Shown here: one piece after another, positions 11,770-23,406 of the stretch
How the letters are laid out: each line of letters starts with the position of its first letter
How positions within the stretch are numbered: position 1 is the stretch's first letter
DNA from: Hofstenia miamia
Lineage: Eukaryota > Xenacoelomorpha > Acoela > Hofsteniidae
DNA length: 64,000 nucleotides
Direction of reading: 5' to 3'
NCBI GenBank assembly: GCA_900660155.1
Contig: CABFPE010000530.1
Location: 220,793 to 284,792 of the forward strand
Position numbers and translations under genes: made by a program
Notes under the pieces: model-generated
The model's input: the letters and a program-made list of their open reading frames with translations, nothing else
What the model was told of the DNA's origin: nothing
The model's database searches: none

Positions 11770-12303
11770 NNNNNNNNNNNNNNNNNNNNNNNNNNNNNNN
11801 NNNNNNNNNNNNNNNNNNNNNNNNNNNNNNNNNNNNNNNNNNNNNNNNNNNNNNNNNNNNNNNNNNNNNNNNNNNNNNNNNNNNNNNNNNNNNNNNNNNN
11901 NNNNNNNNNNNNNNNNNNNNNNNNNNNNNNNNNNNNNNNNNNNNNNNNNNNNNNNNNNNNNNNNNNNNNNNNNNNNNNNNNNNNNNNNNNNNNNNNNNNN
12001 NNNNNNNNNNNNNNNNNNNNNNNNNNNNNNNNNNNNNNNNNNNNNNNNNNNNNNNNNNNNNNNNNNNNNNNNNNNNNNNNNNNNNNNNNNNNNNNNNNNN
12101 NNNNNNNNNNNNNNNNNNNNNNNNNNNNNNNNNNNNNNNNNNNNNNNNNNNNNNNNNNNNNNNNNNNNNNNNNNNNNNNNNNNNNNNNNNNNNNNNNNNN
12201 NNNNNNNNNNNNNNNNNNNNNNNNNNNNNNNNNNNNNNNNNNNNNNNNNNNNNNNNNNNNNNNNNNNNNNNNNNNNNNNNNNNNNNNNNNNNNNNNNNNN
12301 NNN
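11770..12303. other. Assembly gap (534 N)
   Basis: A run of undetermined bases directly after repeat copy 2. Open frames spanning it are artefacts of N. Confidence 0.99.
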
Positions 12304-14355
12304 ATATATAAAGGCGCTCTGGTATAGGTTGTCTCATATATAGGGGCGCTACGTATTATTTTAAAACAAGACTGAACCCTACGCTGGTTTTTTTCAAATT
12401 TTGATATTAGAAATGGCTTAAGCATGTAGTTTACTGATACTGATAAAAAATATGGCCAAAATCGGGCATATTTCGGCTGAAATCGGTATTTTTGACATGT
12501 CCGGAACCGGACCTCATTTTTACTAGGAAAAACTGCTAATATCGACCTGAAAATAATATCAGATATTGAAAAACGCCTAAATTTAATCAAAATGTAAAAA
12601 TTATTTTAAAAACACACTTATAATTGCTGAAATTACCAATAAATCGATTTTTTCTGCAATTTTTTTATGTTTTTAAATTTTGATATATTTTTTGAGAATT
12701 GCTCCCCTTGAGCCCAAATTTGGTGTGTGGCTATTTAATAAACATACTCAATTTGTGATATTTTTAACATTAACTGGCCGAACTGCTTGCGGGCACTCAG
12801 CATAAAACCCATAGTACTTAGCGCCGGTTTAAATATGTGTGTGTGTGTTGAGAATAGTCACTCTCTATCTGTCCTATAACTATGGTTAGGGGAAATTAAT
12901 GTTCATGGTTTTATTAAGTAAATATCACTACTTTTTTGAAATAAAGATGAGTGATCACCTGGAAAATGCTGAAACAGCTGCTTGTCAAAAACCGAAACCA
13001 AGCTATACTTAGAGAAAATTCTAAATGTGGGTTTAGTGAAATATTGATTTATGTTAACTGCTGTACGGCACGCATAAACACTTCGGGAAGGTGTTCTCTA
13101 TAATTTGATTAGAGTTGTAGGTTTCTAATCGACATTGAAATCGTAGATGAGAACGCAATTTATGCAAAATCATTTATTTTCTGATTTTAGGCTGATTTGA
13201 CTACATTTTTAAAAAATTCTATCGAAAATATTTTTACTTGTGCAAAGTTTCAATACGACAAGTAAAAACGAAGTTGCGTTCTTACTTAAAACCGAATTGA
13301 AATCGAAATCAAGAATAAAATGATTAAGTCACTCATCCCTAGCTACTTGCTTCTAATTTCACCAAAATTGAGCAATTCTTTTGTTGCAGGAATATTCAGC
13401 GAAATTTGAAGATATTTAAGAAATGAATTTTTCATTTATTTTCTAGTTTCTTATTGACTTTGTTTAAAACCGAAAAATGAAGCCTAAAACAGTCAGTTGT
13501 TTTCCATGTCACTTTGGGCAATGTGAGAAAACTAAATACACATAGAAAATTGAAATTGGGGCGTATCCTCTATTAATCACACCAAACGCCCAGCATTGTT
13601 TCAAAAGTCATTATTTCATTTATTTCATCAAGTGGATTTTAGCAAACTTTATTTTGCCATCATCGGTGGGAAAAATGCAGCAAATGCCTGAAATAAGATT
13701 CTCTAAGAGTAAGGTTTTGTTAAATACTGATTGGTGTGATAAAAATTCAGTGCATGTTTGGAAAGTTTTCTGATTCATTTGGAGACATTGACATGATTTT
13801 GGCTTCTATTGTGAGTGTTGAATTTTTAAATTGATAGAAGCAGTTTTCCGAAATTGCTTTTTATTCGAATTCCCACTCTTGTCACACTCTTTATCTAACG
13901 TCTTCTTACTATGAAAAGATTAAAAGAACATTTTAGAAACGTATATCTTCATTCAAATTATTTACTGCCGGAACAATTAATTCTTTTCAATGTTTTCAAA
14001 TCCTTCATTTGTTGAGAAAATTTATGATCACGATGTATTCCCAGAAATACGATTAAGCGGCATCTTCCACCTAAGGTCGTTTCACTTTAGTTTGGTTTCA
14101 AAATCATAATCATAATGTAGGTCCATGTGATTTGATTTTTGAATTCGCAATCGAATTTCGAGTTTGGAGGAGTAAAATTCGCGAATTGGAATTTACCAAT
14201 ATGAAAACAATTCGAGAGTTAAAAATTATGATCATGTCATTAAACTGGTTAAGAAGACTACCAAAAAAATATAGCTCTAGAGGGATACAAAATAGCAAAG
14301 GTATTTGGAAACAACGGTTCTATTTTATTATTTGAAAATAATGTTTTTTATTCAT
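12304..14355. other. Presumptive intron, no gene seen
   Basis: AT-rich sequence with a short GT tract at about 12837-12850. I find no splice-bounded open frame or clear transposon ends. Confidence 0.45.
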
Positions 14356-14920
14356 TTAAAGGAAAACAACAGCTAATTCTTTCCATATTAATTCTTTATT
14401 TTTGTGAGCAAACATAAGACGATCAGAATTTGACAGCAAATGACGTAGTCTTGAAAGAACAAGTGAACCAACAGTTCGATCTGAAGAACAGTTTGTTCCC
14501 TGATTTGCCATAAATAATCGCGCATCATTATTTGTTAACAGAAAAAACAGGACGTTCACTTCCTTTCATTATTAACCCACTCATATCTGTTCTTCACTCG
14601 CTGTTAAGTTTTTGCTCTAGTAATTCTTTAAGACTTTCAAGATCAGCAAACTGGTACTGCTGTACAGATTAAACTCACATTCCATCAATTCTGCCAGATG
14701 AAGTTTGAAGAATTGGAATCTGATTAACTACATTATCTGCAACCCCAGGAACTTAAATTCTGACAGTTATATTATTAATCAATTTTGATAATTGATTGAA
14801 ATGCAGACCTTTCCAATTTCTATAAAAATGAAAAACCTATCTTTTAAATGTAGGATCAAGAAGTGTTTCATCGTAATCGCATCTGCTCTTCACTGTGCAC
14901 TCATTCAACTCGATGATTAA
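14356..14920 (-). pseudogene. Degenerate coding remnant, family unrecognised
   Basis: Read on the minus strand, several segments look like protein: NECTVKSRCDYDETLLDPTF near 14860-14910, WKGLHFNQLSKLINNITV near 14770-14815, VPGVADNVVNQIPILQTSSG near 14690-14755, YQFADLESLKELLEQKLNSE near 14605-14665, and NQGTNCSSDRTVGSLVLSRL near 14440-14505. The first four lie in one frame, the last in another. The whole is interrupted several times, so it is a fossil, either of a host gene or of a mobile element. I cannot name the family. The composition (acidic helix-like stretch, then a Ser/Arg/Leu-rich part) is not diagnostic. Confidence 0.4.
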
Positions 14921-17755
14921 TTAGCCTATAACAATATGGAACTTATCAAAATGGATCATTTTGTGATGCTGTTATATGCATTTATGTATTATTTGTCCTG
15001 GTTTTCGCAAGCATGCAAATAACTAATACTTGCGTGCATGAGTTGCGTGTACCAGGATAGTGTTACAACCCATTATGCACTCATAATTAAACACTGGCTC
15101 GACTTTTTGTTGCAACCTGGAGGAAATATAATCATGCTCATTGAAATGAGTACTTTCTATTGTGTAAATGTTTCTAATTCCCAATTAAGTTAAAAATATA
15201 ACAACAAATATGCATTGTCATTCTTTTGCATTGTATACCCTATAATGTCCATCAAATGTTTAATACATATTTGTAAGAATTATTTGTTTTTAAAATGGAC
15301 TTAATATTTTACTTTTTTTGCAAAACAGTTTATTTTATAAACCTAATGCATCAGAGAGTTATTGACAATAAATAAAACTAAGTTTTTTCTTTTCACATTG
15401 TTTATGGCATTTTAGCAATTCAATTTACTCAAAAACCTAGGCATTTATGTAAACAAACGGCCATACAGCAATATTATTTCAATTAAATGTAACCAGGTTT
15501 TTATTATACTTTCTCGACAGATTGTAAACAATCCTGTGTTTTGTTTTGAAACTCCGCATTCTCCATTTCAGAAAGAACATCGGAATTCGTAATCATCCAG
15601 TTTTATGATGCACCACCCCCACTGCAATGTGTACACAATAAAGTTTAGCTCAATGAACTGCTGAAAAGTATATTTTTGAACAGGAGCCTGAATTTTGTAC
15701 TTCATAAACTTGTTGGCTCTGTAGCCTCTTAACATGCTGCTAGTGTACGATTATTTCTTTCTGAGCGTGCATATCAATCGAGTTAATTTCTTATGCAGTT
15801 TTGCATTTTGAACATTCCGCGTGAAATTCATTCCTTTACTAAACAAAGCGAGTTTTCATTTTAAATTCAAACTTGTTTGAAAGTTAGGAATGTGAGTTGA
15901 ATACTGCGTGCAATAATCTTTCACGAGAGCAAATTTTCGCGTGATTGAATCAAATTAAACTTCAGCAAATAATTGTCGTGTTATAGTTTATCCAGTGCAT
16001 TCTTTCAAATAATTTTTTTCAAGATGTTTGCTGTTTTCTACAAGATGATTATAGAGATCATTCTGTTTGGATCTAAACCCTGTAGCTGGAAAATTCACAA
16101 TGTTTCGTTAAACTATAAATAGCTATAGAAATAGTCGAAGCATGTTCTAAGGTGTACGATCATTTATGTTTTGTGTTTTTTGCGTTTCTATTATTTCTTA
16201 TAAGAAGCTTAGCTCTGCATGGAGGCTCATTGTTCTAAGTAAAACGCGAAATATCTGTGTATAAAAGGTCGCTGCTTCTTAATCTTTTGTTTACTGACTG
16301 ATATATACATAACTCCATATGTATGTTTCTCTCAATGTCTTTAATTTCAACTGCTTTATTCATGGCTAGTTAATGCAGTATTATTTATTTTGCAGACTAG
16401 AGTAAGCAAATTTATTATGCATTTCTTAAATTTACAAATTAATATATAAACAAAATACAAAACATCTAGTATAGAGAATCTGACTATACTGGTATTAGTT
16501 ATGTTTTTCTGGCCTAATCCAACCGGCACTTGAAACAGGTCAATTTTGTAAACAATAGTGAAGCGCTTTTATGCTTTTTTCTCATAAAACTTAATGAACA
16601 TAAATAATAAAGCAAAATCACTAAAAATATTTATTCCGAATATAATCCAATTCAAATTAGCGAGTTGACAAGGGCTGCTTTAAATATCAAGTATTATACA
16701 TTAATTAGTAAGTAACCGCTCGCTGTAAAATCAGTGTATAATTCTAGTTAATTTTCTCAACGGCCAGCCAATAGTGGGGACCGCTCCGGAGAAACAATGC
16801 CGATACCAATAGTAACTAGTGCCGCTGTACACCATCGCAAAGACTTTTTAAAGTTAAATCTTGCATATTCAATTCACAGAAGTTTATTGACAAGAAAAAA
16901 CTTACATTCCCTATAAAATATTATCATACATGCACTTTTGTCACAAGGTATTCACTTTCTCCAAAAAAAATATCGACCTGTTTCCCCAAACCTGCTACAC
17001 GTTGGCAGCATTATTTTATGAATTGCGATCGTTTACTTGTTAGACATTTAAATTTCAATTCAGTTGTTATCAAAATGGATTTGGAAAATATTTATGCGGG
17101 AACATGCTTCAGATTCCGATATCTCTTTTGCAAAGAGTTTTCCTCGCCATTAAATTAGTACTTTTGCATCTCTTATTCCGACAAAGAGCAGTCTTTTGTG
17201 TAATAAAAATCTTACAAGAACTTCTAATGGAGTTTTAGAAGCGATGCTAACTTCTCCCGCTGGCTGCAGAGATATTGATAGAAATGTCTTAATTCTGATA
17301 ATTGATTTCATTGTTAGGCGTAATAACGACTTTCTGCTACTGGCATGTAAGACTTAGCAATAAAAGATATTGTTTAAATTTTCGTTTTAAAGGCTTAACT
17401 AACGGATACACACCTCAAAGTGCAAGGCTAAGCTAAGGTGCTAGCTGAATTATAGTATAAAACTGGATCTTTTCAATACCAAGATATTACATAATAATGG
17501 CATAATTAAATGAATAGACACTGAAATAATCCACCATTATATGTAGCTCTTTATACAAAAGTTAGAAAATACCTTCATCGCCTACGCGTGCATATCTTTT
17601 GTTCCAATGCTTTCAATTTGCAATGATTCCTCGACTGTTTTTTTTCAAACATTTATTTTCTATTTCAAAATCAATGTATTGAATGTGCATTGCTCATTAA
17701 TAAATTACCAAATAATAATAGCATGAGCACCGCATGTCGTATTCCAATGGGAAAC
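14921..17755. other. Presumptive intron, no gene seen
   Basis: AT-rich. An imperfect hairpin at about 14996-15057 has arms beginning TCCTGGT and containing CGCA and CATGCA blocks. A slightly GC-richer patch lies near 16760-16860. Neither shows coding structure. Confidence 0.45.
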
Positions 17756-17895
17756 TAGAGATGAGCGCGGTACAGGTTTTTTAAAATTATTGCCACCGCA
17801 GAGAAAAAAAATTGTCGCTAACCAACGCATTGTCCGTTTTTTACCGCAAGCCACAGCAATAGATCAGATTTTACCGCGGTATACCGCAAAAATGG
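17756..17895. mobile_element. Possible truncated hAT-type element
   Basis: It begins TAGAGATGAGCGCGGTA, resembling the TAGAGATG-type ends found in some hAT elements. Repeated CCGC/GCGG motifs follow, including a near-palindrome CCGCGGTATACCGC at about 17875-17888. No matching right terminus or 8-bp duplication was found, so the assignment is tentative. Confidence 0.35.
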
Positions 17896-19689
17896 CTATT
17901 TTTATATTCGTAAGAAAATATTCATATTGCTGAATTATTTTCTTAGGATTATGGATCATTCGTAGAAAAGTTTAAAGACAATTTCTTAGGTATTTTGTGA
18001 TTTCATTCAGTTTTACTAGGGTAGTATCAAATTTTGAATGAAATGTGTAAAAATTCTTTTTAATATTTTGTATGTGAAAACTTAGTTTTGCTTCTCAGAA
18101 ACAGTTTTTTGAGAAAATACTTAGAGATTAACATCGTAAAATTTAAAAACCCTCGATGTATTGAACATAAAGGATGTGACAGTACATATTGTGAAAATCT
18201 TTGTCGTGTTAAGATTTTCTAATCGCACGGAACGATAATCTACTTGAACGCGAATTCTTCTTGTAAACTTTCATATTTCTTAGCAGATGTTTCTATCTAT
18301 AAACTAAGTAGCTTTCAAATTAGTTTCACAAATCCGCTCTTCGCTCGGTTAACCACAATGGTTCTTGTTAATTTCAAGATTGCTAACACGAACGATTGAT
18401 TTATCTGCTGCTACGTTGCAATTAGCTTTAATACACTGTATATTTTCATGTACGCGTAATATTTATAAAGTGTTGTAAGTCGTAGCAACAACATATTAAC
18501 GTCAAATTACAAGACCAAGTGCTAAAGGCTATCGATTACGCCCGGCAGTTACAGAAAATCTGTCTCTACTGAGAAATTCCAGGAACGTTGATCTTTACAA
18601 ATTTAATTATGTGGTGTGATAAATTTTCCAAATTTATTTGAACTTGCAAGTCTTGTGTGAAACTAAAACATTGTTTTGGCATAGACTATACCAACTTGGG
18701 CCATTAAAGCCTTCTGGTCATTATCACATTTTCTTATAAAGAGCCCCATCTCTTTAAATATAATATATAATCAAAGAATAAGTAAATGTTTATGGGTAAA
18801 GCATGATATAAACAGCTCTACCATTGAATTGATAAAAATCTTTTCAATTAATAAAATAATGAGCGAGATTTCTCACCCACCCAACGGATCGACCAACCTA
18901 CTTCTAGCTCTGGTTCGGACTGGATTTTAATTACATTCAAATGGCGTTGCACAGCTGGAGTAAAGCTAATCAATTTTCGATTTAGCGCTCTCAGCTATAA
19001 GCAGAATTTCTGAAGTGATGCTCATTTTCAAACTCGAAGTTTTTAAGCTATATTAGCTAATAAATGTTGGTAAACGCCTTTTTCACATTCATTATGTAGG
19101 ATAGCATTCATTATTTTCTTCATTTCTCTGCTGTTGCACCACGTAATTCGAAATATTTTCCAATTCAGTTGATGCTGTAATTGCCACGCAATTACGCTAT
19201 TATTTGCAATTTGATTGATATCACTATTTTCTCATGCTGATTGTTTCAAATTTCCTGTTCTTGCTAAAAAGCTTTGTAGGCGTTGCCAGTATTTGTCTCA
19301 AACAATTGTTTGCAGGCGCCTTCATTGTTTGTCCTATAATTCAGACATTTCATTCAAGGTGAAATTTAATTTAATGCTTTTCTGAAATCCATGTTAAGCC
19401 AACAACATTCATTTACAGTATTTAGCATCACTCATTCCATTTTTTAATTCGAAAATACAAACGAGAGTGTTCACTGATTGACCATATCATGCACTACTAC
19501 AGACAGAGAGGTTGTGGAAGAGTGAATATCTGCAAATAGATAAATTTATCAACAATTTATTAATCAAACACCAATAGTTGTTCTAATACAGTAAATTTAA
19601 AAAAATGGTCATAAAACCAACTTAGTATTGTGTTTAATAACCACACCACAATATTTCTAGACTTCACCCACCCTTACATTGAGGTCTGT
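17896..19689. other. Presumptive intron, no gene seen
   Basis: AT-rich sequence with only short open frames and no recognisable repeat ends. Confidence 0.45.
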
Positions 19690-20130
19690 TCAATAAGATC
19701 AATTTCTTCTTCGACCATGATCCGCGCGCCTTTTGAGCTAACAGGTTAACCATCCTGCTTAAAGATGTCATGGGATTTACCAACATAATTTGGACCGCTA
19801 TCATTGATTTGACCCCCATTATCATTTACTGCCATTAGCGTCCTCCCATTAACGACTAAAATGTTTTTCTTTCACTCAATTAATTTTTTTCCAAAATTCT
19901 GTCTTTGTTTCTAAATAAATGGATTCTTCGCTCCAATTTTTATATGGCGGTTCTACATCACCACTATCCGACGAACAATTCGAGTATGAACATTCGCGGC
20001 AGTCAAATGCTCCAATTTCTTCTATAATTGTCTAGATATCATTATGGGTTTGGCTTAATATTGTAACATCAGAAACCGTTTAGCATTTTGTCTTCCTCTT
20101 TTGGTAACTTTATTATTCTTCACTGACTTC
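19690..20130 (-). pseudogene. Degenerate coding remnant, family unrecognised
   Basis: The minus strand gives protein-like runs: IIEEIGAFDCRECSYSNCSS then DSGDVEPPYKNWSEESIYLE and TKTEFWKKIN in one frame (about 19880-20035), and MAVNDNGGQINDSGPNYVGK plus SHDIFKQDG in another (about 19745-19840). Low-coordinate sequence reads MVEEEIDLIEQTS in a further segment. A Cys-containing CREC/NCSS patch and many acidic residues are visible, but no catalytic signature I can name. The frame is broken in several places. It could be an old transposon gene or a host pseudogene. Confidence 0.45.
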
Positions 20131-20216
20131 TACGGATTTAGAATTGGTCAATAGTAACTTTAGCTTTTTTGTTGTTTTTCAGATCGTGTGCTACCAGACC
20201 GAAAATACTTCTTAAT

Positions 20217-20571
20217 TATTTAAAAATTTCAGTTAAGTAAAACTCGACCAGTAATGAAACCGGGTATGTATATACAGCATTATGTCCTATATAAATTGTC
20301 ATCGTATTTTGCTCATTGCTTTTCTAAAATGCGCATTGCTATTTTTTTTCGAAGTTTAACCCATTCTAGAAATGACACCAGCCATTTTAACATATTCCTT
20401 ACATTGCATTGAAATCAGGTTCAAAAGCATTTCCAATGGACTTAAATATCAACTATTATTTATTCAGAAAACACAACAATCGTTTTGTTTTCTATTAAGT
20501 CAATCAACCATAATTTCTTTCACACCTTCGAAGTATTGTTTCCATTGCAAACTTTGTTTTCAAATATGCTT
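20217..20571 (+). repeat. Direct repeat flanking an N, copy 1 (355 bp)
   Basis: Matches 20573-20913 almost exactly, with one indel of about 14 bp and a few substitutions, and ends at the single N at 20572. The layout (repeat, N, repeat) is typical of two allelic contig ends joined without merging. Confidence 0.9.
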
Positions 20572-20572
20572 N
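20572..20572. other. Assembly gap (single N)
   Basis: Join between the two copies of the 0.35-kb direct repeat. Confidence 0.85.
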
Positions 20573-20913
20573 TATTTAAAAATTTCAGTTAAGTAAAACT
20601 CGACCAGTAATGAAACCGGGTATGTATATACAGCATTGTGTCCTATATAAATTGTCATCGTATTTTGCTCATTGCTTTTCTAAAATGCGCATTGCTATTT
20701 TATTTCGAAGTTTAACCCATTCTAGAAATGACACCAGCCATTTTAACATATTCCTTACATTGCATTGAAATCAGGTTCAAAAGCATTTCCAATGGACTTA
20801 AATATCAACTATTATTTATTCAGAAAACAAAACGTATTAAGTCAATCAACCATAATTTCTTTCACACCTTCCAAGTATTGTTTCCATTGCAAACTTTGTT
20901 TTCAAATATGCTT
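20573..20913 (+). repeat. Direct repeat flanking an N, copy 2 (341 bp)
   Basis: Second copy of 20217-20571; it runs on without a break into unique sequence at 20914. Confidence 0.9.
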
Positions 20914-23102
20914 CTTTGAATTGCATATTACGTCATCCGAATGCGCCGAGAAAATTTTTTACGACAAGTAGAATTAATAATACTGATAAAGATTGCAATT
21001 GTGTATTTACTTTTACAGGGTATTGGCAATTATCCGAATTACCAAGTATTAAGTCGATGCAAATTTTTCGACCCGACGATTGAGTTTTATAATAACAGGT
21101 TTAAAATCTATTCCGTTTTATTAAAAAGTCTTTCAATTGCCTTTGATGTTGCTTGGACAGCATGAAGCTGTAGAATTGCTGCCTCCAATCTAGTTAGATT
21201 TTAGCCCATATTTGATTAGGTCATTCCCAGCTGTAGATGATGCGTTTAAGTAGGCATCAATGAACATTTGGCATTTATTTTTCTTTCCTATGGTAAAAAT
21301 CTATTTAGACTCAAGTTGGGGTTTCGGCGCTTCTGACCTGCTTAAGACATTTTTTAATTTTCAAGGTGTAATTCTTACCAATATAGGTCATAACATTGTC
21401 AAAGACACTTGGGCGAAAGCATACAAAAATATCAATAGCTATAGAAAGCACAAGAAAATCTAATCGTTACCTAAGCTCTCGTCTGTAGAGGAAGGAATAC
21501 TTTTTTACAACAAATGATGTAAAACGCAACCATAAGAGCCCCACATGTAAATTAATTAAGACATCGTGCATTTACATGCATTACTGAAAAGTGTCAAGTA
21601 TGCAGCTCAAGTAACAACTATCTCAATAATTCAAGTAAATTTTCTTGATCAGTCCCCTGACTTAATTTAAGATTTTTTTGAAATTTTTCCATTATTTTAA
21701 CACATTTCATTTTCATAATTGCACCTTATACTGAATAGTAACAATTGGAAACTGGCAGGGTTTTCATCCAATGGGTATTTAGTTATAGTTTTGTTGTAAC
21801 AGTTGTAACTTATCCCTGATGTCTGTGTTGATATATAAAATATCAAATTCCAAATGTTGGATTGTCCAGGTTAAGGTTATACAAATGCTACTTTGAAATA
21901 GTATCTTAAGTTTGCAAATACTTGGTTTATGCTCTCATAATTAGTCGTTTCCTTCTTTGTAAATTTTCTACCATTGCACTGCGTGGATATTTCGGATTCG
22001 TCTACAAACAGGTTTGTGTTAATTGATAAGCTTCGCAGCCGCTGAAAATTTTTGGCATTCCATATGAAAAGAAATAATAATATACCTGTTTCTCAACATC
22101 TGGTTCAGGCAGAATGGCGGTCATTCTGCCGCTCTATACACCACTGAGTGGAAGATATAAACTTATCTAAAGCTTATATATCTCAGGAACAAACAGTTTT
22201 AAATGATAAATATGCCATTTTTGGAAGTTAATATTGGATGCGTCAATCATCCAGCGGTTGTTTTTCTCAATTATCTTAACATTACAAACTTAATTGATTT
22301 CTGAAACCTCGGAAATAGTATTGCATTAGTTTGCTATAGATTTTTCCATCTCAGTAGTTACATAGACGACGCTACGCTTACGTTTTAAGTAACGTAAATC
22401 CTCTCGGCTAAGCCGCACCTGTGAACCTAACATTTTGTTTAAAAGTCTAAAATATATAACTGTAAACTTCTCACTACGTTCGGGGTTTAGATAACTCTTA
22501 GAATGCTCAAATGCTGAAAATAATTTATTTAATAATAAAACATTGGGAAATATCCAGCACTTGGCTCCATTCGTCGGATCGAACTTCTATTGATAAGAAG
22601 GTGGAGTAAAATAATTGGAAATAGAAAAACGTGTGGGGATGATAAAATTGGTGTGAAATGGCGGATACGGTTTATACACGCTGTGTATCTGTAACTCAAA
22701 AAAAAACAATCTTCAAGGTTTGGGGTGTGCCTTATACTCGAGCATTTACCGTATGTTTCATTGCCGGTATTTGCAGAAAATTTTGTGGGATACCTGGAAA
22801 AGACTAATGTAGCTTATACTTTCTAAACAATTTTACAATATTATTTTAATTGATTCATTTTATCAGTGCATGACAGGATTAGATAATTACATTGAATGTA
22901 CTAGTTAAAAATAATTACTTCTATATATTTTATTGATGGAAACCATAGGAGACAAACAACTTCGAAAATGATTAAATTAGATCAAAACCAGTGGCTCACT
23001 GTTGCGAATCACATCCCTAAACTTTGCAATGTTAATAAACGTAGTACAGATTGTAATATCCTTGATATGGACTCTGTAGATGAGAGAATTGAAAGCGTGG
23101 TT
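20914..23102. other. Presumptive intron, no gene seen
   Basis: Short open frames only. A motif at about 22722-22753 (GGGGTGTGCCTTATACTCGA, then GCATTTACCGTA) looks like a transposon terminus, but no partner end was found nearby. Confidence 0.45.
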
Positions 23103-23245
23103 ATGAGAAATTCCAGCAGTAATATCTGAGTGATGTTATTTATAAACCTCAAATTATCAAAATAAGCATCAAAGAGATTTAAAAATAAAGTTAGACGTGG
23201 ATCTTCAATGATAATTACTACAACGCCAGTGAAAAATAATATTTC
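23103..23245 (+). repeat. Direct repeat flanking an N run, copy 1 (143 bp)
   Basis: Matches 23264-23406 over its whole length with only about four substitutions, ending exactly at the N run. Confidence 0.93.
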
Positions 23246-23263
23246 NNNNNNNNNNNNNNNNNN
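23246..23263. other. Assembly gap (18 N)
   Basis: Short N run lying exactly between two copies of the same 143-bp sequence, so probably an unmerged overlap rather than missing DNA. Confidence 0.9.
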
Positions 23264-23406
23264 ATGAGAAATTCCAGCAGTAATAGCTGAGTGATGTTAT
23301 TTATAGACCTCAAATTATCAAAATAAGCATCAAAGAGATTCAAAAATAGAGTTAGACGTGGATCTTCAATGATAATTACTACAACGCCAGTGAAAAATAA
23401 TATTTC
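23264..23406 (+). repeat. Direct repeat flanking an N run, copy 2 (143 bp)
   Basis: Second copy of 23103-23245, starting exactly after the N run. Confidence 0.93.

Noticed and set aside
11730-12590. Frames of 190-290 codons on both strands
   Set aside because: Same cause: the 534-N gap at 11770-12303.
22720-22755. TACGGTAAATGC/CTCGAGTATAAGG transposon terminus (complement)
   Set aside because: Only one end was found, with no inverted partner or target duplication nearby, so it was not called as an element.
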